Positions 1 to 6,223 are shown, counted from the first letter of the stretch. The stretch: DNA of 7,774 nt from Verrucomicrobiota bacterium (GCA_029907285.1 JARYMD010000210.1:1-7774), one strand, 5' to 3'. The notes: a model not told the origin generated them from the letters alone. Translations and numbers: made by a program.

Positions 1-106
1 AATATGAATAATTCTTCAATATGACAATGCAGCCCGGCGCAGCCGGAACCAAAGTCGCCTGACGGGCAGAGACTCGGTGCGCGCGCCTGTCGATGAACGC
101 TGCGCT

Positions 107-212
107 GTTGAACGTTGGACGTTGAGCGTTCCGATCGGTTTATCCGGCGGGTCGTCTGTCTGAGAACGCACAACGTTCAACGCTCAACGTTCAACGCTCA
201 ACGTTCAACGTA
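107..212. repeat. Heptamer array forming a long imperfect inverted repeat
   Basis: Six head-to-tail heptamers of the form CAACGYT (the last ends TA) run from 171 to 212, alternating CAACGTT and CAACGCT, so the true period is 14 bp. Three and a half heptamers of the opposite orientation (GTTGAAC, GTTGGAC, GTTGAGC, GTT) occupy 107-130. The 107-130 arm is complementary to 179-202 at 22 of 24 positions, with a loop of about 48 bases, and because the right arm is repetitive it can pair in several registers. No reading frame of note crosses it. It could be a slipped-strand repeat, a protein-binding array, or an RNA hairpin ending a transcript that enters from the left; there is no T-tract to support a terminator. 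The structure is seen directly; any function is unknown. Confidence 0.75.
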
Positions 213-245
213 CAAAGTGTCGCTGCTCAATGTGTGCTTGTTTCA

Positions 246-266
246 AGTCCGCCTAAAGGCGGGACT
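246..266. repeat. Short palindrome (hairpin)
   Basis: Positions 246-253 pair with 258-266 in an 8-bp stem with one bulged G (261) and the four-base loop TAAA. No T-run follows on either strand, so it is not a typical intrinsic terminator. It belongs to the cluster of hairpins that fills 240-475 and may be a small interspersed palindrome. Confidence 0.45.
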
Positions 267-322
267 CTGACGGCCGCGGGCGTGACATCGCCTACAGTCA
301 GGACAACCGATCGCCCTTAGAG

Positions 323-340
323 TTCCGCGTTTACGCGGAA
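323..340. repeat. Short palindrome (hairpin)
   Basis: TTCCGCG (323-329) and CGCGGAA (334-340) form a perfect 7-bp stem around the loop TTTA. It is followed by AATGAAAAACTG rather than a T-tract on the plus strand. On the minus strand the hairpin is followed by CTCTAAGGG, also not a terminator tail. Its role is unknown. Confidence 0.45.
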
Positions 341-348
341 ATGAAAAA

Positions 349-370
349 CTGTATGCAGGCGTTCATGCAC
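349..370 (+). repeat. 22-bp direct repeat, left copy
   Basis: This 22-mer (starts CTGTATGCAGG, ends GTTCATGCAC) recurs at 451-472 with one difference, C versus G at its twelfth base. The two copies bracket the palindromic pair at 371-451. They could be duplicated target or flanking sequence of a small mobile element, or part of a composite interspersed repeat. Confidence 0.7.
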
Positions 371-451
371 GGTAGGGCTCGCTGTCCTCAGCGAGCCTGA
401 ATGGGGGCATGCGCTGATGCATTCGGCGCGCCGGGGACGGCGCGCCCTACC
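371..451. repeat. REP/BIME-like inverted pair of palindromes
   Basis: Two copies of one element of about 31 nt face each other: 371-402 on the plus strand and 451-421 on the minus strand. Both begin GGTAGGGC and end GAAT, with 26 matching positions and a 1-nt indel. Each folds into a 9-bp stem with a four-base loop: 376-384 with 389-397, and 425-433 with 438-446. Two stem pairs differ between the copies by compensatory change (T-A versus G-C, and T-A versus C-G), so pairing has been preserved. The outer ends make an 8-bp terminal inverted repeat (371-378 and 444-451). This is the arrangement of bacterial interspersed mosaic elements built from REP palindromes, which RAYT transposases mobilise in other bacteria. 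No such transposase lies in the window. Similar GTAGGGC palindromes are, from memory, common in verrucomicrobial intergenic DNA. Confidence 0.7.
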
Positions 452-472
452 TGTATGCAGGGGTTCATGCAC
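451..472 (+). repeat. 22-bp direct repeat, right copy
   Basis: Second copy of the 22-mer at 349-370, identical at 21 of 22 positions. Its first base is also the last base of the GGTAGGGC/GCCCTACC-bounded element, so element and repeat abut without a spacer. The distance between copies is 102 bp. Confidence 0.7.
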
Positions 473-527
473 AAACAAAGTGTCCGGCACCATATCCGAC
501 CAAACTCGCAGCCTGAAAATCTTCGCG

Positions 528-551
528 AATATGAACGACCATTCAATATGA
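528..551 (+). repeat. Degenerate direct repeat of the window's first 24 bases
   Basis: Positions 528-551 match 1-24 at 19 of 24 positions: AATATGAA, then six mostly different bases, then TTCAATATGA. Both copies are AT-rich islands in GC-rich surroundings and both continue to a nearby ATGC. They could mark the ends of an inserted segment of about 530 bp carrying the heptamer array and REP pair, or simply be a common AT-rich motif. Support is modest because the left copy lies at the window edge. Confidence 0.35.
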
Positions 552-612
552 TGATATGCCCAAAGTAGTCTGCAAAGCAGGTGTCTTTAAAAGGTTCAGA
601 AATATGCGGGCT

Positions 613-707
613 CCCGGAAATCTCACCGGATTAAAGACATGGGTGTATCTGGGGCGTTGGCCGATGAGATTTCCCGGTTGGGCGGCACAGCCGAGCGCCG
701 CACCAAC
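613..707 (+). promoter_or_regulatory. Structured segment upstream of metH (two consecutive hairpins)
   Basis: Positions 613-629 and 661-677 are complementary at 15 of 17 positions (mismatches at 615/675 and 626/664), with a 31-base loop. Directly after, GTTGG-GCGGC (677-686) pairs with GCCGC-A-CCAAC (697-707), ten pairs with one bulged A and a ten-base loop. A weaker wobble stem (709-713 with 724-728) follows. The segment ends about 170 bases before metH, on the same strand. It may be a 5' leader RNA element, but I do not recognise it as a cobalamin, SAM or SAH riboswitch. A TATGAT at 753-758 could be a -10 element lying downstream of it, in which case it would not be in the metH mRNA. An interspersed palindromic repeat is the main alternative. 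Confidence 0.4.
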
Positions 708-794
708 TCTCTCAGTTTGCTCAGGGAGCGACATATCAATCCATCCTGATATTATGATTTAAGACTTGCGCCCCTCTGCTTTTCAATCTAAAGT

Positions 795-866
795 GCTGCC
801 TGTTGTCGGCCGAATTGCCGACGCAATTGCTGCGCCGGCAGCTTGTTCAAGTTGCATTCGATGCAA
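795..866 (+). promoter_or_regulatory. Nested hairpins directly before the metH start
   Basis: GCTGCC (795-800) pairs with GGCAGC (837-842), enclosing a perfect 6-bp hairpin GTCGGC/GCCGAC (805-810 with 817-822, loop CGAATT). A further hairpin, TTGCAT/ATGCAA (852-857 with 861-866), has a three-base loop and buries the in-frame ATG at 861. The chosen metH ATG at 876 lies nine bases after this last stem. The position suggests control of translation initiation, but that is inference; no known riboswitch consensus was recognised. Confidence 0.4.
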
Positions 867-875
867 GATAAGCCA

Positions 876-3800
876 ATGTCACAAATCAATGTTCCAGCAA
901 GTCTCCGGCGTCTGCTGGCAGAGCGCGTTGTGGTGCTTGACGGCGCAATGGGCACAATGGTCCAGCGGTTGAAGCTGGGCGAGCCTGAATACCGCGGCGC
1001 GCGCTTTGCGGACTGGCCGTCGTCGTTGAAAGGCAACAACGATCTGCTGAATCTGACGCAACCAGAACTGATCCAGCAGATTCACAGGGCGTACATGGAA
1101 GCGAGCGCCGATATCATCGAAACCAACACGTTCAATTCCAATGCGATTTCCCTCGGCGACTATGGGATGGCGCATCTTGCATACGAGCTGAGCCTTGCGG
1201 GTGCGCGTGTCGCCCGAAACGCGGCTGATGGATTTGTGAAAGAGCACCCGGAGAGAACCGTGTTTGTTGCAGGCGCATTGGGACCCACAAACAAGATGGC
1301 GTCCATGTCCCCTGACGTGAACAATCCGGCGGCTCGCGCGGTTACGTTCGACCAGCTTGCAACCGTTTACGGCGAACAGGCAAGAGGCTTGTTGGACGGG
1401 GGCGTCGATCTGCTTCTGTTCGAGACCATTTTCGACACTCTGAACGCCAAGGCCGCATTGTTCGCAATCGCCGACTTGTTCGATCACATGGGGAAAACTG
1501 TGCCGGTCATGGTGTCGTTCACGATCAGTGACCAAAGCGGGCGGACTTTGTCGGGGCAGACAGTCGAAGCCTTCTGGAACTCGATCTCGCATTTTCCGAT
1601 GCTGAGTGTGGGTATCAACTGTTCCCTTGGCCCGAAGCAGTTGCGGCCTTATTTGGAGGAGCTTTCACGGATTGCGCCGGTTTATGTGAGCTGCTATCCC
1701 AATGCCGGCCTGCCGAATGCACTTGGAGAGTTTGACGAGTCACCGGAGCGAATGGCTGCCGAACTGCGTGATTTCGCATCGCAGGGCTGGCTGAACATTG
1801 TGGGTGGGTGCTGCGGGTCAACACCAGAACACATCAGGGCGATTGCAGAAGCAGTGCGCGATCTGCCGCCAAGGAGACCGCCGGTCGTCGAGCGCAGGCT
1901 GAGGTTGAGTGGCCTCGAAGCACTCACGGTCAGGCCGGAACTTAACTTTGTGAACATCGGCGAGCGCACGAACGTGACCGGCTCACCGAAGTTTGCGAAG
2001 CTCATTCTTGGTGGCAAGTACGAGGAGGCACTGTCGATTGCCCGCCAGCAGGTCGAAAGCGGCGCCCAAGTGATTGACATCAACATGGACGAAGGCCTGC
2101 TCGATTCTGAAGAGGCGATGCGCCATTTTCTTAACCTCGTGGCGGCAGAACCCGAGATCGCGCGGGTCCCGGTGATGATCGATTCGTCCAAATGGACCGT
2201 CATTGAAGCCGGATTGAAGTGTCTTCAGGGCAAAGGCGTCGTCAACTCGATCAGCCTTAAGGAAGGCGAAGAACGGTTTGTAGAGCTTGCCCGGCGGATT
2301 CGACGGTACGGCGCCGCAATTGTTGTCATGGCATTCGACGAACAGGGCCAGGCGGACTCGTTCGAACGGAAGATCGAGGTATGCAAGCGCGCATATGACC
2401 TGCTCACACAGCATGCAGGTGTCCCGCCCGAGGACATCATTCTCGACCCGAACGTGTTGACAGTCGGGACAGGAATTGAATCTCACAGGAATTACGCCGT
2501 CGATTTCATTCGTGCCACCCAGTGGATCAAGGAAAACCTTCCCAACGCACATGTGAGCGGTGGAATCAGCAACATCTCGTTCAGTTTTCGCGGCAACCAA
2601 AAGGTGCGTGAGGCAATGCACAGCGCGTTCCTCTACCACGCCATAAAGGCGGGCCTTGACATGGGGATCGTAAACCCGGGCATGTTGGCCGTGTACGAGG
2701 AAATCCCCAAAGACCTGCTCGAGTTGGTCGAGGACGTGCTGCTCAACAGGCGTCCCGACGCAACCGAGCGATTGGTCAACTACGCACAATCGGTCCGGCA
2801 GGAGGATAAGACCGAAGAAACCGACATTTCATGGCGGAAAGGCAGCGTTGAAGAGCGGCTCAAACACGCCCTTGTAAAGGGTGTCGCGGATTTCATCGAG
2901 CAGGACGTTGAAGAAGCGCGGCAGCAACTGGGCAGTCCGCTGGCGGTTATCGAGGGACCGCTCATGGCCGGGATGAACGTCGTGGGCGACCTGTTCGGCT
3001 CAGGCAAGATGTTCTTGCCGCAAGTGGTCAAATCGGCGCGCGTGATGAAGAAAGCCGTTGCATATCTCACGCCGTTTCTCGAAGCCGAAAAGAAAGGCAG
3101 CGGCCGCACGCGGGGAAAGGTGCTTCTGGCCACCGTCAAGGGCGATGTGCACGACATCGGCAAAAACATCGTCGGCGTGGTTCTTGCCTGCAACAATTAT
3201 GAGGTGATCGACCTCGGCGTAATGGTACCCGCCGACAAAATCCTCGAAACCGCACGAACGCAACAGGTTGATATTATCGGCCTCAGCGGCCTTATCACCC
3301 CATCGCTGGAAGAGATGGCACACGTCGCCAGAGAGCTTGCCCGGGAGAAATTCACCTTGCCATTGCTGATTGGCGGGGCAACGACAAGCCGACTGCACAC
3401 GGCACTTCGAATCGCGCCGCAATACGAAGATCCGGTCGTTCATGTGCCAGATGCCAGCCGGGCTGTCCCGGTTGTAAACCAGTTGCTCAACCCGGAAACC
3501 AGAGACGCTTTTGCCGCTCAAGTCCGCGCCGACTACGAGCAGGCCAGACTGTACCACGGCAAACAGATCAAACCGCTCCTTTCAATCAACGAGGCCCGCG
3601 CCCGTGCGCCGAAGCTGTCGTACGCTGACCTTCCTCGCCCGCAGTTCCTCGGCGTTCGATCTCTGGAATCTGGCAGGGATTTCAAGTTGGCCGATTTGGT
3701 TCCTTTCATCGATTGGTCCCCGTTCTTTCACGCATGGGAACTGCGCGGCAAATATCCGGCGATTCTGAAACACGAACGACATGGCGAACAGGCCCGGCGA

Positions 3801-4556
3801 TTGTTCGCCGACGCACAGGAACTTCTCGAGAAGATTGTCTCTGCGCCCCTGCTTGTCGCGCGCGGGGTTTACGGCTTCTTCCCCGCAAACGCGGTTGGCG
3901 ACGACGTCGAACTTTATGTCGATGACAACAGGTCGGCGGTGCTGACCACGTTTCATTTCCTTCGGCAGCAGGCCCCCAAGGACGCAGGCGCTCCGAACCT
4001 CTGCCTGGCAGACTTCGTCGCACCACGCGGAACCGGACATGACTACATCGGCGCATTTGCGGTCACGTCAGGCCACGGCCTCAAGGAGCTGGTGGCAAAG
4101 CTCCGGGCAGACCACGACGACTACAGCGTGATTCTGGCGGAGGCATTGGCCGACCGCCTCGCCGAGGCATTTGCCGAGTACCTGCACAAACGCGTCCGAT
4201 GCGAATGGGGCTACGGCTTGTCCGAGCAGCTCAGTTATGAGGATTTGATCGAGGAAAAATACAGGGGAATCCGCCCTGCAGCAGGCTATCCGGCTTGCCC
4301 GGATCATACTGAAAAACGCCAGCTCTGGAAACTGCTCGAGGTCGAGCGGACCGCGGGCATCCTGCTGACCGAAAGCGGCGCGATGTGGCCCGGATCGAGC
4401 GTAAGCGGCCTCTACTTTGCGCATCCGGAATCGAAGTACTTCGCCGTTGGCAAGATCGACCGGGACCAGGTCGCTGACTACGCGACGCGCAAAGGCATGA
4501 CGATTGCCGAGTGCGAACGCTGGCTGGCCCCTTATCTCAACTACGAAAGGTCATAA
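876..4556 (+). CDS. metH: Cobalamin-dependent methionine synthase (5-methyltetrahydrofolate--homocysteine methyltransferase)
   Basis: Cytosolic enzyme moving the methyl group of 5-methyl-THF to homocysteine through methylcobalamin, giving methionine and THF. All modules are present in the usual order. The homocysteine domain (about 1-330) has LDGAMGTM and three zinc-binding cysteines, Cys249 and Cys312-Cys313. The pterin domain (about 355-620) begins FVNIGERTNVTGS at 358. The helical cap and Rossmann cobalamin domain follow, with DVHDIG and ligand His759. The C-terminal reactivation domain has RPAAGYPACPDH near 1133 for SAM. Start choice: the frame opens at TTG 843 and has an ATG at 861, but starting at ATG 876 gives 1226 residues, places the cobalamin ligand at His759 exactly as in E. 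coli MetH, and leaves a normal N-terminus. There is no strong ribosome binding site (only AGATAAG nearby). The gene is intact and stands alone; no B12-uptake or methionine gene is adjacent here. Confidence 0.97.
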   Translation: MSQINVPASLRRLLAERVVVLDGAMGTMVQRLKLGEPEYRGARFADWPSSLKGNNDLLNLTQPELIQQIHRAYMEASADIIETNTFNSNAISLGDYGMAHLAYELSLAGARVARNAADGFVKEHPERTVFVAGALGPTNKMASMSPDVNNPAARAVTFDQLATVYGEQARGLLDGGVDLLLFETIFDTLNAKAALFAIADLFDHMGKTVPVMVSFTISDQSGRTLSGQTVEAFWNSISHFPMLSVGINCSLGPKQLRPYLEELSRIAPVYVSCYPNAGLPNALGEFDESPERMAAELRDFASQGWLNIVGGCCGSTPEHIRAIAEAVRDLPPRRPPVVERRLRLSGLEALTVRPELNFVNIGERTNVTGSPKFAKLILGGKYEEALSIARQQVESGAQVIDINMDEGLLDSEEAMRHFLNLVAAEPEIARVPVMIDSSKWTVIEAGLKCLQGKGVVNSISLKEGEERFVELARRIRRYGAAIVVMAFDEQGQADSFERKIEVCKRAYDLLTQHAGVPPEDIILDPNVLTVGTGIESHRNYAVDFIRATQWIKENLPNAHVSGGISNISFSFRGNQKVREAMHSAFLYHAIKAGLDMGIVNPGMLAVYEEIPKDLLELVEDVLLNRRPDATERLVNYAQSVRQEDKTEETDISWRKGSVEERLKHALVKGVADFIEQDVEEARQQLGSPLAVIEGPLMAGMNVVGDLFGSGKMFLPQVVKSARVMKKAVAYLTPFLEAEKKGSGRTRGKVLLATVKGDVHDIGKNIVGVVLACNNYEVIDLGVMVPADKILETARTQQVDIIGLSGLITPSLEEMAHVARELAREKFTLPLLIGGATTSRLHTALRIAPQYEDPVVHVPDASRAVPVVNQLLNPETRDAFAAQVRADYEQARLYHGKQIKPLLSINEARARAPKLSYADLPRPQFLGVRSLESGRDFKLADLVPFIDWSPFFHAWELRGKYPAILKHERHGEQARRLFADAQELLEKIVSAPLLVARGVYGFFPANAVGDDVELYVDDNRSAVLTTFHFLRQQAPKDAGAPNLCLADFVAPRGTGHDYIGAFAVTSGHGLKELVAKLRADHDDYSVILAEALADRLAEAFAEYLHKRVRCEWGYGLSEQLSYEDLIEEKYRGIRPAAGYPACPDHTEKRQLWKLLEVERTAGILLTESGAMWPGSSVSGLYFAHPESKYFAVGKIDRDQVADYATRKGMTIAECERWLAPYLNYERS

Positions 4557-4712
4557 GCACTCGCAGCCGCCGGTATTCGGCAAAATGCCCGGTGAAAAGG
4601 AAGGGCCAAGGCCGGACACGGGCAGCTCGAGAGCTTCGGCTTTGCAGGCAGGCATTTGGCAGGAGAAATTTCTCTTGCGCAAAGCGGCGTGCTGTGCGCC
4701 ATTGAAGGCTGG

Positions 4713-4741
4713 TTGAAATTTCGGGTGTATTTGCTTATGAT
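4713..4741 (+). promoter_or_regulatory. Sigma-70-type promoter of the clpS-DUF2017-aat operon
   Basis: TTGAAA (4713-4718) and TATGAT (4736-4741) are separated by exactly 17 bases, each one mismatch from the sigma-70 consensus. Six bases separate the -10 box from the clpS ATG at 4748, so the expected transcription start falls on or next to the A of the start codon. No purine-rich ribosome binding site lies before that ATG, which fits a leaderless mRNA. The rest of the 191-bp gap after metH holds only a perfect 12-bp palindrome (4663-4674) and weak stems; no clear metH terminator is visible. Confidence 0.7.
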
Positions 4742-4747
4742 GACGTT

Positions 4748-5062
4748 ATGGCAGTGGCAAACAACCCTGTAACAATTCAGCCTGACGTCGAGAAAGACAC
4801 GGACAGCCGTCCGAAAGACACTCTTGATCCCGGGTACCTTGTTATTTGCTGGAACGATCCTGTCAATCTGATGGTGTATGTCACGCACGTGTTTCAGGTG
4901 GTGTTCGGCTGGCCCCGCCAGAAAGCCGAGCGCCACATGCTCGAAGTTCACAACAAAGGCAAGAGCGTCCTCACGCGCGAGACTCTTGAGCGCGCGGAGT
5001 TTTACGTTCATCGTCTTCAGGAATACGGATTGCAGGCAACAATGGAGCGAGACGAACAATGA
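4748..5062 (+). CDS. clpS: ATP-dependent Clp protease adaptor protein ClpS
   Basis: Adaptor that binds the N-terminal residue of N-degron proteins (Leu, Phe, Tyr, Trp in known cases) and delivers them to the Hsp100 unfoldase ClpA or ClpC. It has 104 residues, with a disordered polar N-terminal extension (1-27) followed by the ClpS fold. The core NDPVNLMVYV starts at Asn36. By alignment with E. coli ClpS, Asp37 and Met42 match Asp35 and the gatekeeper Met40, and His68 in EVHNKGK matches the pocket His66. Pro38 and Asn40 replace Asp36 and Thr38. This 'DPVNLM' form, and the tail ending GLQATMERD, resemble actinobacterial ClpS (M. tuberculosis type) more than the proteobacterial protein. It is the first gene of a three-gene run, its stop overlaps the next start (ATGA), and its own start lies at the predicted transcription start. 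Confidence 0.94.
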   Translation: MAVANNPVTIQPDVEKDTDSRPKDTLDPGYLVICWNDPVNLMVYVTHVFQVVFGWPRQKAERHMLEVHNKGKSVLTRETLERAEFYVHRLQEYGLQATMERDEQ

Positions 5063-5532
5063 CATTGCTTAAGGCCGAGGGCGACCGTTATCAATTCGGC
5101 ATGAGCCTTGCCGAAAAGACAGTGTTGCTCGTGCTTCTTGATCGGTATCCAACGATTCCATTGTCATACTACAAACTCTCCAAAACGCCGGGTGGTGACA
5201 AGGAGGACGACCAGGCCGTGCTCGAAGAAGCAATGTCATCGCGCCGGTCGTTGCTCAAGAGGAGGGTGACCCAGTTGATGCACGGAGAGGACCGATTCCA
5301 GCAGGGACAAAATCAGTTGCACGTGACTTTCACACGAGACGAAATCGAATGGTTGTTGCAGGTGCTGAACGATATCCGTGTCGGGAGCTGGATTCGGCTT
5401 GGTTGCCCTGATTGCGAAAAGCGCATGCCTGTCATGACCACCGGGGAAGACAAACTTTCTTTCGCTGAAATGGAACTGGCAGCCCATTTCGAGTGCATGT
5501 TTCTTGAAGCGGTTGACGGGCACGTGACATGA
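5059..5532 (+). CDS. DUF2017 family protein, partner gene of clpS
   Basis: A 157-residue soluble protein with no signal peptide or membrane segment. It is assigned to DUF2017 by its clpS-adjacent position and by the segment WLLQVLNDIRVGS (98-110), which resembles the conserved 'LNDLRL..G.RL' region of actinobacterial DUF2017 proteins. The gene after clpS in M. tuberculosis (Rv1332) is of this type. A single CPDC motif (116-119) follows; one such pair is not enough for a zinc ribbon alone, but two protomers could share a metal. Residues 45-75 are charged and probably helical. The ATG overlaps the clpS stop by 4 bp, so translation is probably coupled; a GGAG lies 11 bases upstream inside clpS. 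The biochemical function is unknown. Its position between ClpS and Aat suggests a role in N-degron proteolysis or its control, which is inference. Confidence 0.8.
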   Translation: MTLLKAEGDRYQFGMSLAEKTVLLVLLDRYPTIPLSYYKLSKTPGGDKEDDQAVLEEAMSSRRSLLKRRVTQLMHGEDRFQQGQNQLHVTFTRDEIEWLLQVLNDIRVGSWIRLGCPDCEKRMPVMTTGEDKLSFAEMELAAHFECMFLEAVDGHVT

Positions 5533-5536
5533 GACC

Positions 5537-5540
5537 GGAG
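5537..5540 (+). promoter_or_regulatory. Ribosome binding site of aat
   Basis: GGAG with an 8-base spacer to GTG at 5549. It is the clearest Shine-Dalgarno sequence in the operon and decides the GTG start, since no ATG lies in frame near the conserved N-terminus. Confidence 0.65.
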
Positions 5541-5548
5541 CAGGTGCA

Positions 5549-6223
5549 GTGACTGGTTTTCCGCGGATACTTGACGACTCGCTGGCTTTCCCCGATCCGC
5601 GCGATGCGGTGGAAATGGACGGGGTCGATGGCCTTGTGGCAATCGGAGGCGATCTGTCCGTGCCAAGGCTGTTGAACGCGTACCGGGCCGGAATCTTTCC
5701 GTGGACAAGCCCGTTGATCACATGGTGGTCGCCGGACCCGCGCGCAATCATAGAGCTCGACCGATTTCACATCCCAAGGAGCGTAAAGCGTTTGTTGCGC
5801 CAGCAACCGTTCGAAGTGACAATCGACAGGGATTTCAGGTCGGTGATAGAAGGTTGTGCCGCGCCCGCTCCGCGCAGAAGAAAAACGTGGATCAGCAGCC
5901 AGTTCGTCAAGGCCTACACGCAACTGCACGATGCCGGCCACGCGCACAGTGTTGAATGCTGGCTGGATGGCGTGCTTGCGGGAGGCATTTATGGTGTGTC
6001 TGTCGGAGGCCTGTTCGCGGGCGAATCAATGTTTCATCGTGTCACAGGAGCGTCAAAAGTCGCTCTGGCGCACCTGGTCGAACACTTGCGGGAGCGCGGG
6101 TTCATGCTTTTCGACATACAAACAATGACGCCCACAACCGCGTTGTTCGGCGCAATCAATGTTTCACGCAACGAATACCTTGAGCGGCTGGCCAAGGTGG
6201 TTGATTTGCCCGTGCAGTTTTGA
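5549..6223 (+). CDS. aat: Leucyl/phenylalanyl-tRNA--protein transferase
   Basis: Cytosolic transferase that moves Leu or Phe from aminoacyl-tRNA onto proteins bearing N-terminal Lys or Arg, making ligands for ClpS. It has 224 residues, slightly shorter than E. coli Aat (234) because its C-terminus ends sooner. Family landmarks in order are AIGGDL (31-36), GIFPW (48-52), WWSPDPR (59-65), TWIS (113-116), GHAHS (130-134), GGIYGVS (145-151), GESMF (158-162) and FDIQ (188-191), where Asp189 and Gln191 match the catalytic Asp and Gln of the E. coli enzyme. The usual 'TPH' after this motif is TPT here, a minor variation. The GTG start is set by the GGAG eight bases upstream. It lies 16 bp after the DUF2017 gene, so the three genes are probably one transcript, coupling tagging to ClpS recognition. 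Confidence 0.95.
   Translation: MTGFPRILDDSLAFPDPRDAVEMDGVDGLVAIGGDLSVPRLLNAYRAGIFPWTSPLITWWSPDPRAIIELDRFHIPRSVKRLLRQQPFEVTIDRDFRSVIEGCAAPAPRRRKTWISSQFVKAYTQLHDAGHAHSVECWLDGVLAGGIYGVSVGGLFAGESMFHRVTGASKVALAHLVEHLRERGFMLFDIQTMTPTTALFGAINVSRNEYLERLAKVVDLPVQF

Noticed and set aside
171..212. CRISPR array
   Set aside because: The repeats are contiguous 7-mers without unique spacers, and no cas gene is present.
556..762. Small open frames on both strands (63-68 codons) before metH
   Set aside because: They overlap the inverted repeat at 613-677, have no ribosome binding site, no recognisable domain and no family resemblance, and mirror each other on opposite strands.
766..794. metH promoter TTGCGC with TAAAGT at 17-base spacing
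   Set aside because: Only about half of each box matches the consensus, no better than expected by chance in a region of this length.
480..875. Cobalamin, SAM-I, SAM-II or SAH riboswitch upstream of metH
   Set aside because: Looked for their conserved cores by eye. A GCCGAGCGCCGC stretch near 691-701 slightly recalls the SAH core, but the surrounding pairing and the downstream GCTCGG partner are missing.
843..875. metH start at TTG 843 or ATG 861
   Set aside because: Either would add 11 or 5 residues not seen in the family; ATG 861 lies in a hairpin and TTG 843 has no ribosome binding site. Starting at 876 matches E. coli numbering at His759.
879..2789. Long minus-strand open frames (237 and 268 codons) opposite metH
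   Set aside because: They are antisense to highly conserved MetH domains, and their translations show no domain and are rich in Cys, His and Arg runs typical of shadow frames in GC-rich genes.
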